Translations under genes and position numbers: made by a program
Source: Leptospira ainazelensis
Lineage (GTDB): Bacteria > Spirochaetota > Leptospiria > Leptospirales > Leptospiraceae
Assembly: GCF_016918785.1 (NCBI RefSeq)
Contig: NZ_JAFFPT010000040.1
Span: 1-39,501 of the forward strand
Length of the DNA: 39,501 bases
Direction of reading: 5' to 3'
Notes under the pieces: model-generated
The model's input: only the letters and a program-made list of their open reading frames with translations
What the model was told of the DNA's origin: nothing
Database searches by the model: none
Shown here: positions 29,014-37,181 of the stretch, piece after piece
How positions within the stretch are numbered: position 1 is the first letter of the stretch
Layout: every line of letters begins with the position of its first letter

Positions 29014-30045
29014 ATGAAAAATAATTCAATGTATTTGATAGTATTCTTTCTGCTATTCTCGACACGAACGTATTCACAAAAATTAGAGAATTTGAATGCC
29101 GATACTTCTGACCTTAAAAATCAAAAAAAGCATTCTTTCGAGCCTTATTTTCGATTGAACTCAGGAACCTGGTCTTCTGAATCACTGCAGAGAGAATCGG
29201 ATTCAAACTCTTCATTAGGAAACTCTGCAAGCAATGGTTATTTAAGCAGTTATGATAAGCCGAGCCGAGATAGAAAATTTGAGAATCCTGGTTATACTAG
29301 TTTAGGTTTTATATATAAGAATCACTCTCGTAAACTCACCTTCGATTATAATTATTTAGTTTATTCCCAGTATTTTAAAATAAACTTCAAATATGCTGGA
29401 GTGCTTGGTCCACGAGGTTCAGAGCAATCCGAAGTGGGCACAGCATTTATTTACGATATACATCCGTACAGAGTCGAGAATAAATTCGCGATCACAAAGG
29501 AGGTATTCAATAACGGTCGATTAACATTTGGAATTGGAGGGGGTATAAGAAAATTATCCATAATACGGGAGCGACAATATCCAGATTTCATTCCAGAATA
29601 TATTAGATATGTAGCGTCTGTTTCAAATTATTCAAATATAATAAATACTTATGGTCCTCAAGTTAGCTTTCGATCTGAGTTACATTTGATTTCTTCGTTA
29701 TTCTTTCGGTTAAATTTAGATTATTTTTATACGCAAGGCCAAGCTAAATACAATTTTGAAACAATCAATATAAATTACATTTATATTTCCAAAGGAAATA
29801 ATGTGATCCAATTTCATGGATTTGATTTTAATTCAGAAATTTCTTATTTATTTTTTGATAGGCTCCGATTGTTTTTAGGATACGAATTGATAGTATCAAG
29901 ATCTAAATACAGACAATATAATGAGTTAAATAGTTCGGTCGATATCCAGACAGCCTTATCTTCTGAAATTAAAAAGCACGAATATACACAGGAAAAGACG
30001 GACTCGCTGCAATTATGGTATTTCGGTGCGGGATACATTTTCTAG
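29014..30045 (+). CDS. Putative outer-membrane beta-barrel protein
   Basis: 343 residues, signal peptide MKNNSMYLIVFFLLFSTRTYS ending before Q. The mature part has many alternating aromatic strands (KLTFDYNYLVYSQYFKINFKY, LFFRLNLDYFYTQGQ, RLRLFLGYELIVSR) and ends WYFGAGYIF with the terminal Phe of barrels. Ribosome site AGGAAATT. It follows rhs2 by 43 bp on the same strand and may be co-transcribed. Such a protein could be a receptor, an exit route, or simply a passenger. No family recognised. Confidence 0.65.
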   Translation: MKNNSMYLIVFFLLFSTRTYSQKLENLNADTSDLKNQKKHSFEPYFRLNSGTWSSESLQRESDSNSSLGNSASNGYLSSYDKPSRDRKFENPGYTSLGFIYKNHSRKLTFDYNYLVYSQYFKINFKYAGVLGPRGSEQSEVGTAFIYDIHPYRVENKFAITKEVFNNGRLTFGIGGGIRKLSIIRERQYPDFIPEYIRYVASVSNYSNIINTYGPQVSFRSELHLISSLFFRLNLDYFYTQGQAKYNFETININYIYISKGNNVIQFHGFDFNSEISYLFFDRLRLFLGYELIVSRSKYRQYNELNSSVDIQTALSSEIKKHEYTQEKTDSLQLWYFGAGYIF

Positions 30046-30141
30046 AATATCCTTATAAAGTCTGGATCGTCGGTTATGCTTACATCAGTCCAAGGTTTCT
30101 ATTTTAGGATTGGTGTTGTATGTGAGAATTCAATAATAGAA

Positions 30142-30468
30142 ATGAAAATGACAAAGGTTAGTTTTGTTTTAATTATTTTGGTCCTATCAAGTTGTTCATT
30201 TACAGGATATAAAGGTGTCACTGGATCTGAAGCGAAAAGAAAAATTTTGTCAGCAACGCTCCCGCTTGCTGTAAATATTAAGAATCCAAATAGTTTTATT
30301 ATTTCTTTGGTAGTCGTGGTTTCAGGATTAAAGGATAATGGATACTATTATGAAAGTGATGTGGATAATTGTATTGAAAGTGCGACCACGACTACTTTGG
30401 TCGGAGTAAATAGCGGCCAACCATTTACTATTAATTGTAAAATTGGCCACTTGGGATACTTGAATTAA
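30142..30468 (+). CDS. Small lipoprotein
   Basis: 108 residues from ATG 30142, chosen because it gives MKMTKVSFVLIILVLSSC with a clear lipobox; the frame is open further up to 30076 without signal features. Mature part contains GVTGSEAKRKILSATLP and two later cysteines (DNC, NCKIGH). A strong hairpin follows 4 bp downstream. Candidate immunity or accessory lipoprotein for rhs2, by position only. Confidence 0.65.
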   Translation: MKMTKVSFVLIILVLSSCSFTGYKGVTGSEAKRKILSATLPLAVNIKNPNSFIISLVVVVSGLKDNGYYYESDVDNCIESATTTTLVGVNSGQPFTINCKIGHLGYLN

Positions 30469-30472
30469 AAAT

Positions 30473-30505
30473 ATTACTAAGATCTTGTCCCAAGATCTTA
30501 GTAAT
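30473..30505. terminator. Strong hairpin, probable terminator
   Basis: 15-bp perfect stem ATTACTAAGATCTTG / CAAGATCTTAGTAAT with a 3-base loop TCC, 4 bp after the lipoprotein stop. It is followed by only a short T-rich run, so termination may be partial. It marks the end of the rhs2 transcription unit before the orphan array. Confidence 0.55.
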
Positions 30506-30538
30506 TATTAGATGATTAATTGCATTTCTTCAGTTCCC

Positions 30539-30659
30539 CCGCGTTAAGGATCGAAGCGTGGTCAAGTTATTGCGTTTTATTTTGAACCACACTTTTTGTG
30601 TAAGATTGAATAACTTGACCGGAGCTGAGAGCCTGGTCCGCGTAGCGGAAACGCCCGAA
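30539..30659 (+). repeat. 121-bp structured repeat, copy A
   Basis: Begins CCGCGTTAAGGATCGAAGCG. It contains a 12-bp inverted repeat GGTCAAGTTATT (30560-30571) / AATAACTTGACC (30609-30620), an inner ACAC-TTTTT-GTGT hairpin, and a second hairpin TCCGC-GTA-GCGGA (30637-30649). AAGGA at 30546-30550 sits 7 bases before GTG 30558, giving a ready ribosome site and start. Almost identical to the copy at 35045 and close to that at 37841. Confidence 0.9.
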
Positions 30660-32429
30660 TACATGATCAACGGAGCTTATTTAAACCATGCGAACGCAGT
30701 GACGACTGCGACAAGCGCAAGCACGGGAACAATGAACTATGCGTATGATGCAAGCGGGAACATGGTTTCGAGAAACGGAGACGTTCTTCGATATGACAGC
30801 TTTGGAAAATTGATCGAAATCACTCCGAACGGCGGAACGGCTTCTATCAATTACAACTACGACTATTCAGGAAATCGAATCAAGGCAGTGTCGGATGCGG
30901 CCCTGACAACAACTTACTCTTTCGGAGACAGTTACGAGATCGTAAGAGCTTCTGGATTACCGGAAAAACACACTGTGTATGTCAAAGGAATCGAAGGAGA
31001 GATCGTGGCGCAGTGGACGAGAGAAGATGCGACACTTCAACTCAGTGATTCAGTGACAGAAGACGGAAGCCAAGTTGCAACTTCGATTGTGGGAACTCTC
31101 ACAAAACCTTTTTGCAAGGACGTTTCCATCGATTGTGGAGACTACTGGAAGAATCGGGTAGGAAAAGAGATCTATTCGTTCATCGGATATTCTTCTTACT
31201 TTCAAGAGGGAGTTCCCACAAAACTCTACAACGCACTTTACTTTCTGATTTTACTCGGAGTTCTTTATCTCGCGTATCCTTACTTCCTAAGAGGAAACAC
31301 GCTCCTGCATGAACTTTCATGGAAAGGAACGGCTACTCCAGCGTTACTCTTGGCTATGTTTGTGATTACTTCTCTTCCCGGTTGTGGAATTCTACCGGGA
31401 GGAAGTGGTCAAGGCGATCCACCTTGGGTTTTAGCGATGGGAGCTAACGTGAACCCAAGTGTTCCGAGTATTCAAAACGGAAACTCCGGTGCATCCGGTG
31501 GCGGAATCAACGGAGGAACTCCTGTAAACGGAATGTTTTTCTATCACCCGGATCATCTTGGTTCTGTAACAATGATCACCGACGGATACGGAAACCCTGC
31601 CTCTGGACCAGAACCTGGAGTGAGTTACGTTTCTTACGAACCTTATGGTTCCATCAACAGAAACGATTCTTATGGTCCTGATATTTTCCGTTACAAATAC
31701 ACGGGCCAGGTTGAAGACAAGGAATCCGGTCTTTACTTTTACAAAGCAAGGTATTACGAACCGACTCTCGGAAGATTTTTGCAAGCGGACAGCCAAGTGA
31801 TGCCGGATTCGCCTAACGGAATGAATCGATACATGTATGTGGATGGGAATCCTGTGAACTTTCGTGATCCGAGCGGTCATGTGGGTCTCAAGGGTTTGAT
31901 CCACATGTTTAACAGGATTGTCGGTCATGCGATGGGGAAGGATTTTGATTCGAAAGGTAATGACAAGAAACTGTCAACGAATGGTATTTCGACTGGGGGG
32001 AATAGATTTTTGCAGAATGCTACATTTGCAGGTAAGGGTCGTTATTATTTTAATGCTAAATCTATTAATGGAAATAAGCTCCTTGGGATTAAGAAAATGA
32101 ATCGTTGGATGCTTCAGGGTCAAGGTGAATATTTAGAAACTTCGAGGGGGATGGCATGGGAGTATGTTAGAATATATGCAAATACAACATGCAACAAAAA
32201 TAATAGCAAAGAATTCTGCGATACGCTGGCCTTAGCGTCTGCATTGGTTTATAATCGAGAAGCAGACAAGCACGACAGGTCGCCGATCAATACTTTTGCA
32301 ACGGGGTGGTGGGATTGGAAAATTAGACCTACCCCAGAAGATGACGAAAAAAGAAAGCTGGCTCTGATATGCGTTTACTATAATATAACTGAAGGCCACC
32401 TTTGTGGTTTTGAAGGAGATTCAAAATGA
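30558..32429 (+). CDS. Orphan Rhs core-tip module A
   Basis: 623 residues from GTG 30558, which lies in the 121-bp repeat together with its ribosome site. Residues 1-34 are encoded by the repeat, 35-42 by a short linker, and from NHANAV on the protein equals the end of rhs2 (late RHS repeats, hydrophobic pair with SLPGC, core to DPSG at 437-440). A shared linker GLKGLIHMFNRIVGHAMGKD follows, then a unique tip (about 467-623) with NNSKEFCDTLALASALVYNR and GWWDWKIRP, not recognised. It has no SpvB/VCBS part and no signal peptide, so it cannot be delivered as such; it is either a silent tip store or a cytoplasmic product. The stop overlaps the next lipoprotein start (ATGA). Confidence 0.8.
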   Translation: MVKLLRFILNHTFCVRLNNLTGAESLVRVAETPEYMINGAYLNHANAVTTATSASTGTMNYAYDASGNMVSRNGDVLRYDSFGKLIEITPNGGTASINYNYDYSGNRIKAVSDAALTTTYSFGDSYEIVRASGLPEKHTVYVKGIEGEIVAQWTREDATLQLSDSVTEDGSQVATSIVGTLTKPFCKDVSIDCGDYWKNRVGKEIYSFIGYSSYFQEGVPTKLYNALYFLILLGVLYLAYPYFLRGNTLLHELSWKGTATPALLLAMFVITSLPGCGILPGGSGQGDPPWVLAMGANVNPSVPSIQNGNSGASGGGINGGTPVNGMFFYHPDHLGSVTMITDGYGNPASGPEPGVSYVSYEPYGSINRNDSYGPDIFRYKYTGQVEDKESGLYFYKARYYEPTLGRFLQADSQVMPDSPNGMNRYMYVDGNPVNFRDPSGHVGLKGLIHMFNRIVGHAMGKDFDSKGNDKKLSTNGISTGGNRFLQNATFAGKGRYYFNAKSINGNKLLGIKKMNRWMLQGQGEYLETSRGMAWEYVRIYANTTCNKNNSKEFCDTLALASALVYNREADKHDRSPINTFATGWWDWKIRPTPEDDEKRKLALICVYYNITEGHLCGFEGDSK

Positions 32430-32687
32430 AAAAAAAATTGTTATGTAATTATTTTTGTGTGCTTAACATGGCTTTTTGCAAGTTGTATGACTGACAAGCA
32501 AAGCTGCTATTCGCGAAGCTCAAAAGAATTTAAAAATTGTTTGATTAACTTAGAATTAACTTTGCAGACAGGAGCTGCAGACTCAAGCAATCCTAATTTA
32601 ATCTTAACTACTTGCTTAAGCTACTTTACGAAAGAATTTAGTTGCCCCAACGAAGGGAATACCTTTCCAATTAATCCAAGACAGTAA
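32426..32687 (+). CDS. Cys-rich lipoprotein with a poly-A frameshift
   Basis: ATG 32426 overlaps the stop of orphan A as ATGA, the classic coupled start. It is followed by nine A residues. In that frame translation ends after 23 residues. With eight A's the frame becomes MKKNCYVIIFVCLTWLFASC, an ideal lipoprotein signal, and runs on through MTDKQSC, KNC, TTC and FSC to TAA 32685-32687. So the gene is off by one base in the homopolymer: a phase-variable switch, slippage-dependent expression, or a sequencing error. Position makes it the first candidate immunity protein of tip A. A GTG at 32457 would give only the end of the signal. Confidence 0.6.
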
Positions 32688-32707
32688 AAATTTAAGAAAT
32701 GTAGCCA

Positions 32708-33040
32708 ATGAAATTCAAAATCGTATTGATTCAATTATTATTCTGCACAGGAAATAGTTGTGGCATAGGCGACAACAGAAAAGACAATGCTATTCCATCC
32801 AATTCACAAAATTTTAGTAAACTACAAATTCAAAACGTAAATGCAATTAAAGAGTGCGGCATAAAATTGGATAAATGCTTTAAGAAATGTAATACTGATT
32901 ATCCTTATTCCTATCTCGAAAATTCCGATCGGGAAGTTTGTAAAGATCAATGTGCCGATAGAATACAATTAAATGAAGGTTGCCATGTTTATTTTAGATC
33001 TTCAAGAAACCATGTTTTTAGGGCTTATAGCACACGTTAA
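32708..33040 (+). CDS. Six-cysteine lipoprotein, paralogue 1
   Basis: 110 residues, signal VLIQLLFCTGNSC. The mature C-terminal half has the layout C-x6-C-x3-C-x16-C-x3-C-x9-C (CGIKLDKCFKKC, VCKDQC, NEGC) followed by a Y.RSSRNHVFR tail. Two more proteins in the window, at 33328 and 38322, share this layout. The twin CX3C arrangement suggests a disulphide-bonded helical hairpin in the periplasm. Function unknown; location behind Rhs tips makes immunity or accessory roles possible. Confidence 0.7.
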   Translation: MKFKIVLIQLLFCTGNSCGIGDNRKDNAIPSNSQNFSKLQIQNVNAIKECGIKLDKCFKKCNTDYPYSYLENSDREVCKDQCADRIQLNEGCHVYFRSSRNHVFRAYSTR

Positions 33041-33049
33041 TGATTGATT

Positions 33050-33289
33050 ATGGAGAAAGTATTTAAAAAAATAAAATTATTAATTTGGTTTTTGATTCTT
33101 GTACATAATTTAAACTGCGGTAAACTTGGAATTGATTTCACTTCATGCAAAGAGCAGAAGGATGCTTTAATTGAAGGTGTATGTGCTCCTGGTTTATTGT
33201 CTTCTTCGCAGAATTCAGCAGAGGCGAGTCAATTGGCATTAGATTCATGCTTGTTGATTTTATTAGTAAAACAATCATGCAAAGATTGA
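33050..33289 (+). CDS. Small Cys-rich lipoprotein
   Basis: 79 residues from ATG 33050 (a TTG 6 bp upstream is weaker). Signal LIWFLILVHNLNC, then FTSCKEQKDALIEGVC and LDSCLLILLVKQSC. The five-cysteine spacing resembles the lipoproteins at 18371, 19331 and 32426. A truncated relative (CGKNGIGSSCKEQ) lies at 38172. In both places a six-cysteine lipoprotein gene follows, so the two genes travel as a pair. Confidence 0.65.
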   Translation: MEKVFKKIKLLIWFLILVHNLNCGKLGIDFTSCKEQKDALIEGVCAPGLLSSSQNSAEASQLALDSCLLILLVKQSCKD

Positions 33290-33327
33290 TTAAATAAATT
33301 GAAATTGTTCGCAGTGAATAATTGCAG

Positions 33328-33645
33328 ATGAAAATATTCATTTTAATCCTCTTAGCTGTAAGTCTTAATTTTTGCTCCGTTTCGGAAACGAAACATTCTC
33401 CTGATTTGAAAACATATCGGAACTCAAATGAATCCATTTCGAGGGCTGAAATGGAAGAAATTAAAGCATGCAATATTAAATTGGATTTATGTATCAATAA
33501 GTGTAAAAAAGAAAATCCGGACATGAGTATTCGTTATTCGAAATGGGGAAGTTGCAAAGATAGTTGCATACAAAAATTTACGGGCGTAGACGGATGTATA
33601 ATTCATTATAAAAGTGTTCGGTCAAATAAATATCGAATTTGGTAA
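33328..33645 (+). CDS. Six-cysteine lipoprotein, paralogue 2
   Basis: 105 residues from ATG 33328, signal MKIFILILLAVSLNFC. Same C-x6-C-x3-C-x16-C-x3-C-x9-C layout (CNIKLDLCINKC, SCKDSC, VDGC) and Y.S.R...YR tail as the proteins at 32708 and 38322. Lies 38 bp after the small lipoprotein gene. Probable periplasmic disulphide protein. Confidence 0.7.
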   Translation: MKIFILILLAVSLNFCSVSETKHSPDLKTYRNSNESISRAEMEEIKACNIKLDLCINKCKKENPDMSIRYSKWGSCKDSCIQKFTGVDGCIIHYKSVRSNKYRIW

Positions 33646-33696
33646 TTAAGCATTGAGTCGAGCCTTGTAAGTGTTAAATTTGTATTATATAAGTTC

Positions 33697-34896
33697 ATGT
33701 TTATAAAATTTGTTTATCTTTTAATCGGGATCTATCTTTTTCTGCAATGTAATCCATCTGGAAATAGTGATAATAATGAGTTAGGCCTGATTTCTCTTTT
33801 ATTAATTAGCAAACAAAAGAACGGAAGATATGGCCACGTTTCTGTACCGATCGGGAATAATATTTTGATATTAGGAGGTCAAAATGGTTACAATGTATTG
33901 AATGATATTTTCCAATTTGATCCTATTCAAAATTCATTTATTCACGTAAATAGCATGAAGTTTGCCCGTTCAAATTTTAAATCTATTCGCCTATTGGATG
34001 GAAGAGTTTTCATAGTCGGCGGAAATCCTAGTCCATTAAGCGCGGCTTCGAATGCAGATCCTCCCTTAACCCAAACTGAAATTTACGATCCTTTAACTAA
34101 TAATATAATAAGTGGACCAAATTTAATACAAGGCCGTTCAGATTTTAGTATGGACTTATTAAACGATGGAAGAGTGTTAATTTCAGGGGGAAAAGCCAGT
34201 TCTATTTTAAAAAGTGCTGAGCTCTTCGATCCAAATAACCTTTCAATCGTTCCAGTAGGAAATTTAAATTTCAATCGTTGTCTCCATACTTCTACCAAAT
34301 TAAACAATGGTAAAATATTAATTATCGGGGGATTGGACGATAGCCAAGTAACAATCGCGACTTCCGAGCTCTTCGATCCAGGTACATTGACATTTTCCGG
34401 ATCAGGGAATTTAAGCGTTTCTCGAACTCTCCATGCGGCGAATCTTCTTGCCAATGGAAATGTATTGGTAACCGGAGGTTATAAAGTAACTACTCCACCA
34501 TTCGCCTCAAATACTAAGGTAGTAGAACTGTATGATTCAGGATTGAATACATTCTCAACGGTCGGGAATATTAGTGAGTTTAGGGTGGGGCATACCGCTA
34601 TCACTACATCTTCGAATAGAGTTTTATTATGTGGAGGTCATCAAATTCTTAAAGGCACGCCCATTTTGTCTTCCTGCGAGTTATATGATACAGGAAACAT
34701 GGCAGTTGTGGGATCTGGACAAATGCAATCGAAGAGATCTTTCCATACAACCAATTTAGTTTTGGGATCGAAAGTTTTGATAACTTCCGGCTTTGATAGT
34801 GTCGACTTTTCTTCCGGTATCCCAGTAGCAAATAAGTCCTCCGAAGTATTTGATTTTAATCAATTTTCTTCAACATTACTATTCGGGGAGCTATGA
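33697..34896 (+). CDS. Kelch-repeat lipoprotein
   Basis: 399 residues, signal FVYLLIGIYLFLQC. Six or seven kelch units with the pattern (R/H)..H......G.VLI.GG.........E.FDP, for example NILILGGQN, RVFIVGGNP, RVLISGGKA, KILIIGGLD, NVLVTGGYK, RVLLCGGHQ, KVLITSGFD, making a complete propeller with little else. Kelch propellers bind proteins or glycans. It ends with an ATGA overlap to a short truncated frame. It is a cargo gene of orphan module A rather than an obvious immunity gene. Related in fold to the lipoprotein at 8503. Confidence 0.8.
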   Translation: MFIKFVYLLIGIYLFLQCNPSGNSDNNELGLISLLLISKQKNGRYGHVSVPIGNNILILGGQNGYNVLNDIFQFDPIQNSFIHVNSMKFARSNFKSIRLLDGRVFIVGGNPSPLSAASNADPPLTQTEIYDPLTNNIISGPNLIQGRSDFSMDLLNDGRVLISGGKASSILKSAELFDPNNLSIVPVGNLNFNRCLHTSTKLNNGKILIIGGLDDSQVTIATSELFDPGTLTFSGSGNLSVSRTLHAANLLANGNVLVTGGYKVTTPPFASNTKVVELYDSGLNTFSTVGNISEFRVGHTAITTSSNRVLLCGGHQILKGTPILSSCELYDTGNMAVVGSGQMQSKRSFHTTNLVLGSKVLITSGFDSVDFSSGIPVANKSSEVFDFNQFSSTLLFGEL

Positions 34897-34964
34897 AAAT
34901 CTTATTATTATCATTGATCGATTCAGTGATTTGTAGAGCAACAAATGTTATTTTCCTAATGTAA
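34893..34964 (+). pseudogene. Truncated lipoprotein start
   Basis: ATG 34893 overlaps the kelch stop as ATGA and opens MKILLLSLIDSVIC, which looks like a signal peptide, but TAA follows after 23 codons. Probably the beginning of a gene whose rest was lost when module B was inserted or when the region was rearranged. Nothing else is recognised in 34965-35044. Confidence 0.4.
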
Positions 34965-35044
34965 AATTGAATGTTTATCATATTCGTAAATTGAAATCTT
35001 TTTCATTGTTATTCTCGATCAAAAGTCCCACAGAAGAATAAATC

Positions 35045-35165
35045 CCGCGTTAAGGATCGAAGCGTGGTCAAGTTATTGTGTTTTATTTTGAACCACACTT
35101 TTTGTGTAAGATTGAATAACTTGACCGGAGCTGAGAGCCTGGTCCGCGTAGCGGAAACGCCCGAA
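35045..35165 (+). repeat. 121-bp structured repeat, copy B
   Basis: Differs from copy A by a single base (TTGTGTTTT for TTGCGTTTT). It has the same inverted repeat, hairpins, ribosome site and GTG start at 35064. It ends in GCGGAAACGCCCGAA, after which the joined sequence is different from that of copies A and C. Confidence 0.9.
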
Positions 35166-37181
35166 AAGAAGATTAAAAGAGTAACGGGAAACGGAGTGAC
35201 AATGGAAATTGCTTACGAACCGATCGAAAGAAAACCCATCGCAATCGTAACGAAAAAGCCGGATGGAAGCGTGATCGGAAATACGGAATACACCTACGAC
35301 GGAAAGAGAAACATCACCAAGATTGAAGACAAGTTAAACCCAAATCGAACCCAAAATTTCACGTTAGACAACTTAGATAGAGTCACAAGTGCGATTGGAA
35401 AATACGGAACCCAGAATTATTCGTACTCTGCAAACGGGAACTTACTTCAAAAAGGGAATCTCACACTGAACTATTCAGACGGAAACCATGCGAACGCAGT
35501 GACGACGGCAACAAGCGCAAGCACGGGAACAATGAACTATGCGTATGATGCAAGCGGGAACATGATTTCGAGAAACGGAGACGTTCTTCGATATGACAGC
35601 TTTGGAAAGCTGATCGAAATCACTCCGAACGGCGGAACGTCTTCTATCAATTACAACTACGACTATTCAGGAAATCGAATCAAGGCAGTGTCGGATGCGG
35701 CCCTGACAACAACTTACTCGTTCGGAGACAGTTACGAGATCGTAAGAGCTTCTGGATTACCGGAAAAACACACTGTGTATGTCAAAGGAATTGAAGGAGA
35801 GATCGTGGCGCAGTGGACGAGAGAAGATGCGACACTACAACTCAGTGATTCAGCGACAGAAGACGGAAGCCAAGTTGCAACTTCGATTGTGGGAACTCTC
35901 ACAAAACGGTTTTGCAAGGACGTTTCCATCGATTGTGGAGACTACTGGAAGAATTGGTTTGGAAAAGAGATCTATTCGTTCATCGGATATTCTTCTTACT
36001 TTCAAGAGGGAGTTCCCACAAAACTCTACAACGCACTTTACTTTCTGATTTTACTCGGAGTTCTTTATCTCGCGTATCCTTACTTCCTAAGAGGAAACAC
36101 GCTCCTGCATGAACTTTCATGGAAAGGAACGGCTACTCCAGCGTTACTCTTGGCTATGTTTGTGATTACTTCTCTTCCCGGTTGTGGGATCTTGCCGGGA
36201 GGAAGTGGTCAAGGCGATCCACCTTGGGTTTTGGCGATGGGAGCTAACGTGAACCCGAGTGTTCCGAGTATTCAAAACGGAAACTCCGGTGCATCCGGTG
36301 GCGGAATTAACGGAGGAACTCCTGTGAACGGAATGTTTTTCTATCACCCGGATCATTTGGGTTCTGTGAATATGATCACCGACGGATACGGAAACCCTGC
36401 GAGCGGACCAGAACCTGGAGTGAGTTACGTTTCTTACGAACCTTATGGTTCCATCAACAGAAACGATTCCTATGGTCCCGATATTTTCCGTTACAAATAC
36501 ACGGGTCAGGTTGAAGACAAGGAATCCGGTCTATACTTTTACAAAGCAAGATATTACGAGCCGACCTTGGGAAGATTTTTGCAAGCGGACAGTCTGGTGA
36601 TGCCGAATTCGCCTAACGGAATGAATCGATACATGTATGTGGATGGGAATCCTGTGAACTTTCGTGATCCGAGCGGTCATGTGGGTCTCAAGGGTTTGAT
36701 CCACATGTTTAACAGGATTGTCGGTCATGCGATGGGAAAGGACTTTGATTCGAAGAATCCTAACAAGAGGGTTAGTTCGGGCGGAGTTAAAAATAGTTTC
36801 GGGAAAATAAATTTAAGTAATTTTCGTTCTCAATTAAGTATGAATAAAATCAATCAATCCTTGAACCTTGTGAATAAGCATTTGAGATCGAATGAAAAAA
36901 TCTTAAAGAATCAATTTAGAGATTTCAATAGTAATTTTGAAATCTCTAAATTAAGAAGTCTTTCTGTTTCGTGGATACTCCCACCAGAAATTGATAAGAT
37001 TCTTAATAAATGGGTAGAACCTTATTTTAAATTCAATGGATCTGATTTATTTAATGATTCAATAAAAATATTTATATTTAATTATTTGATAAATCAAAGG
37101 TTTTCTAATGCTGGATCGGGTAGCGGCGGGGGTGGACAAGACCCTACTGAAGGAGATGGGGGACCGGAAGATGAAAGTTAA
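35064..37181 (+). CDS. Orphan Rhs core-tip module B
   Basis: 705 residues from GTG 35064 inside the 121-bp repeat. Residues 1-34 come from the repeat; after KKIK the rhs2 sequence starts at [15 protein letters not shown], earlier than in module A, and runs through late RHS repeats, the hydrophobic pair with SLPGC and the core to DPSG (535-538). The linker GLKGLIHMFNRIVGHAMGKD is shared with A; the unique tip (about 566-705) is basic and helical (KINQSLNLVNKHLRSNEKIL) and ends in a Gly-rich acidic tail. No toxin family recognised. It has no secretion signal or SpvB/VCBS part. Its last 11 bases overlap the next gene. Confidence 0.8.
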   Translation: MVKLLCFILNHTFCVRLNNLTGAESLVRVAETPEKKIKRVTGNGVTMEIAYEPIERKPIAIVTKKPDGSVIGNTEYTYDGKRNITKIEDKLNPNRTQNFTLDNLDRVTSAIGKYGTQNYSYSANGNLLQKGNLTLNYSDGNHANAVTTATSASTGTMNYAYDASGNMISRNGDVLRYDSFGKLIEITPNGGTSSINYNYDYSGNRIKAVSDAALTTTYSFGDSYEIVRASGLPEKHTVYVKGIEGEIVAQWTREDATLQLSDSATEDGSQVATSIVGTLTKRFCKDVSIDCGDYWKNWFGKEIYSFIGYSSYFQEGVPTKLYNALYFLILLGVLYLAYPYFLRGNTLLHELSWKGTATPALLLAMFVITSLPGCGILPGGSGQGDPPWVLAMGANVNPSVPSIQNGNSGASGGGINGGTPVNGMFFYHPDHLGSVNMITDGYGNPASGPEPGVSYVSYEPYGSINRNDSYGPDIFRYKYTGQVEDKESGLYFYKARYYEPTLGRFLQADSLVMPNSPNGMNRYMYVDGNPVNFRDPSGHVGLKGLIHMFNRIVGHAMGKDFDSKNPNKRVSSGGVKNSFGKINLSNFRSQLSMNKINQSLNLVNKHLRSNEKILKNQFRDFNSNFEISKLRSLSVSWILPPEIDKILNKWVEPYFKFNGSDLFNDSIKIFIFNYLINQRFSNAGSGSGGGGQDPTEGDGGPEDES

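Noticed and set aside
30539..30659. 121-bp repeat as an integron attC site used by the recombinase at 5282
   Set aside because: GCGTTAAGG at its edge is only partly like the attC core (GTTRRRY fails at the last base), there is no matching inverted core at the other end, and the recombinase is 24 kb away and lacks an obvious integron-type insert.
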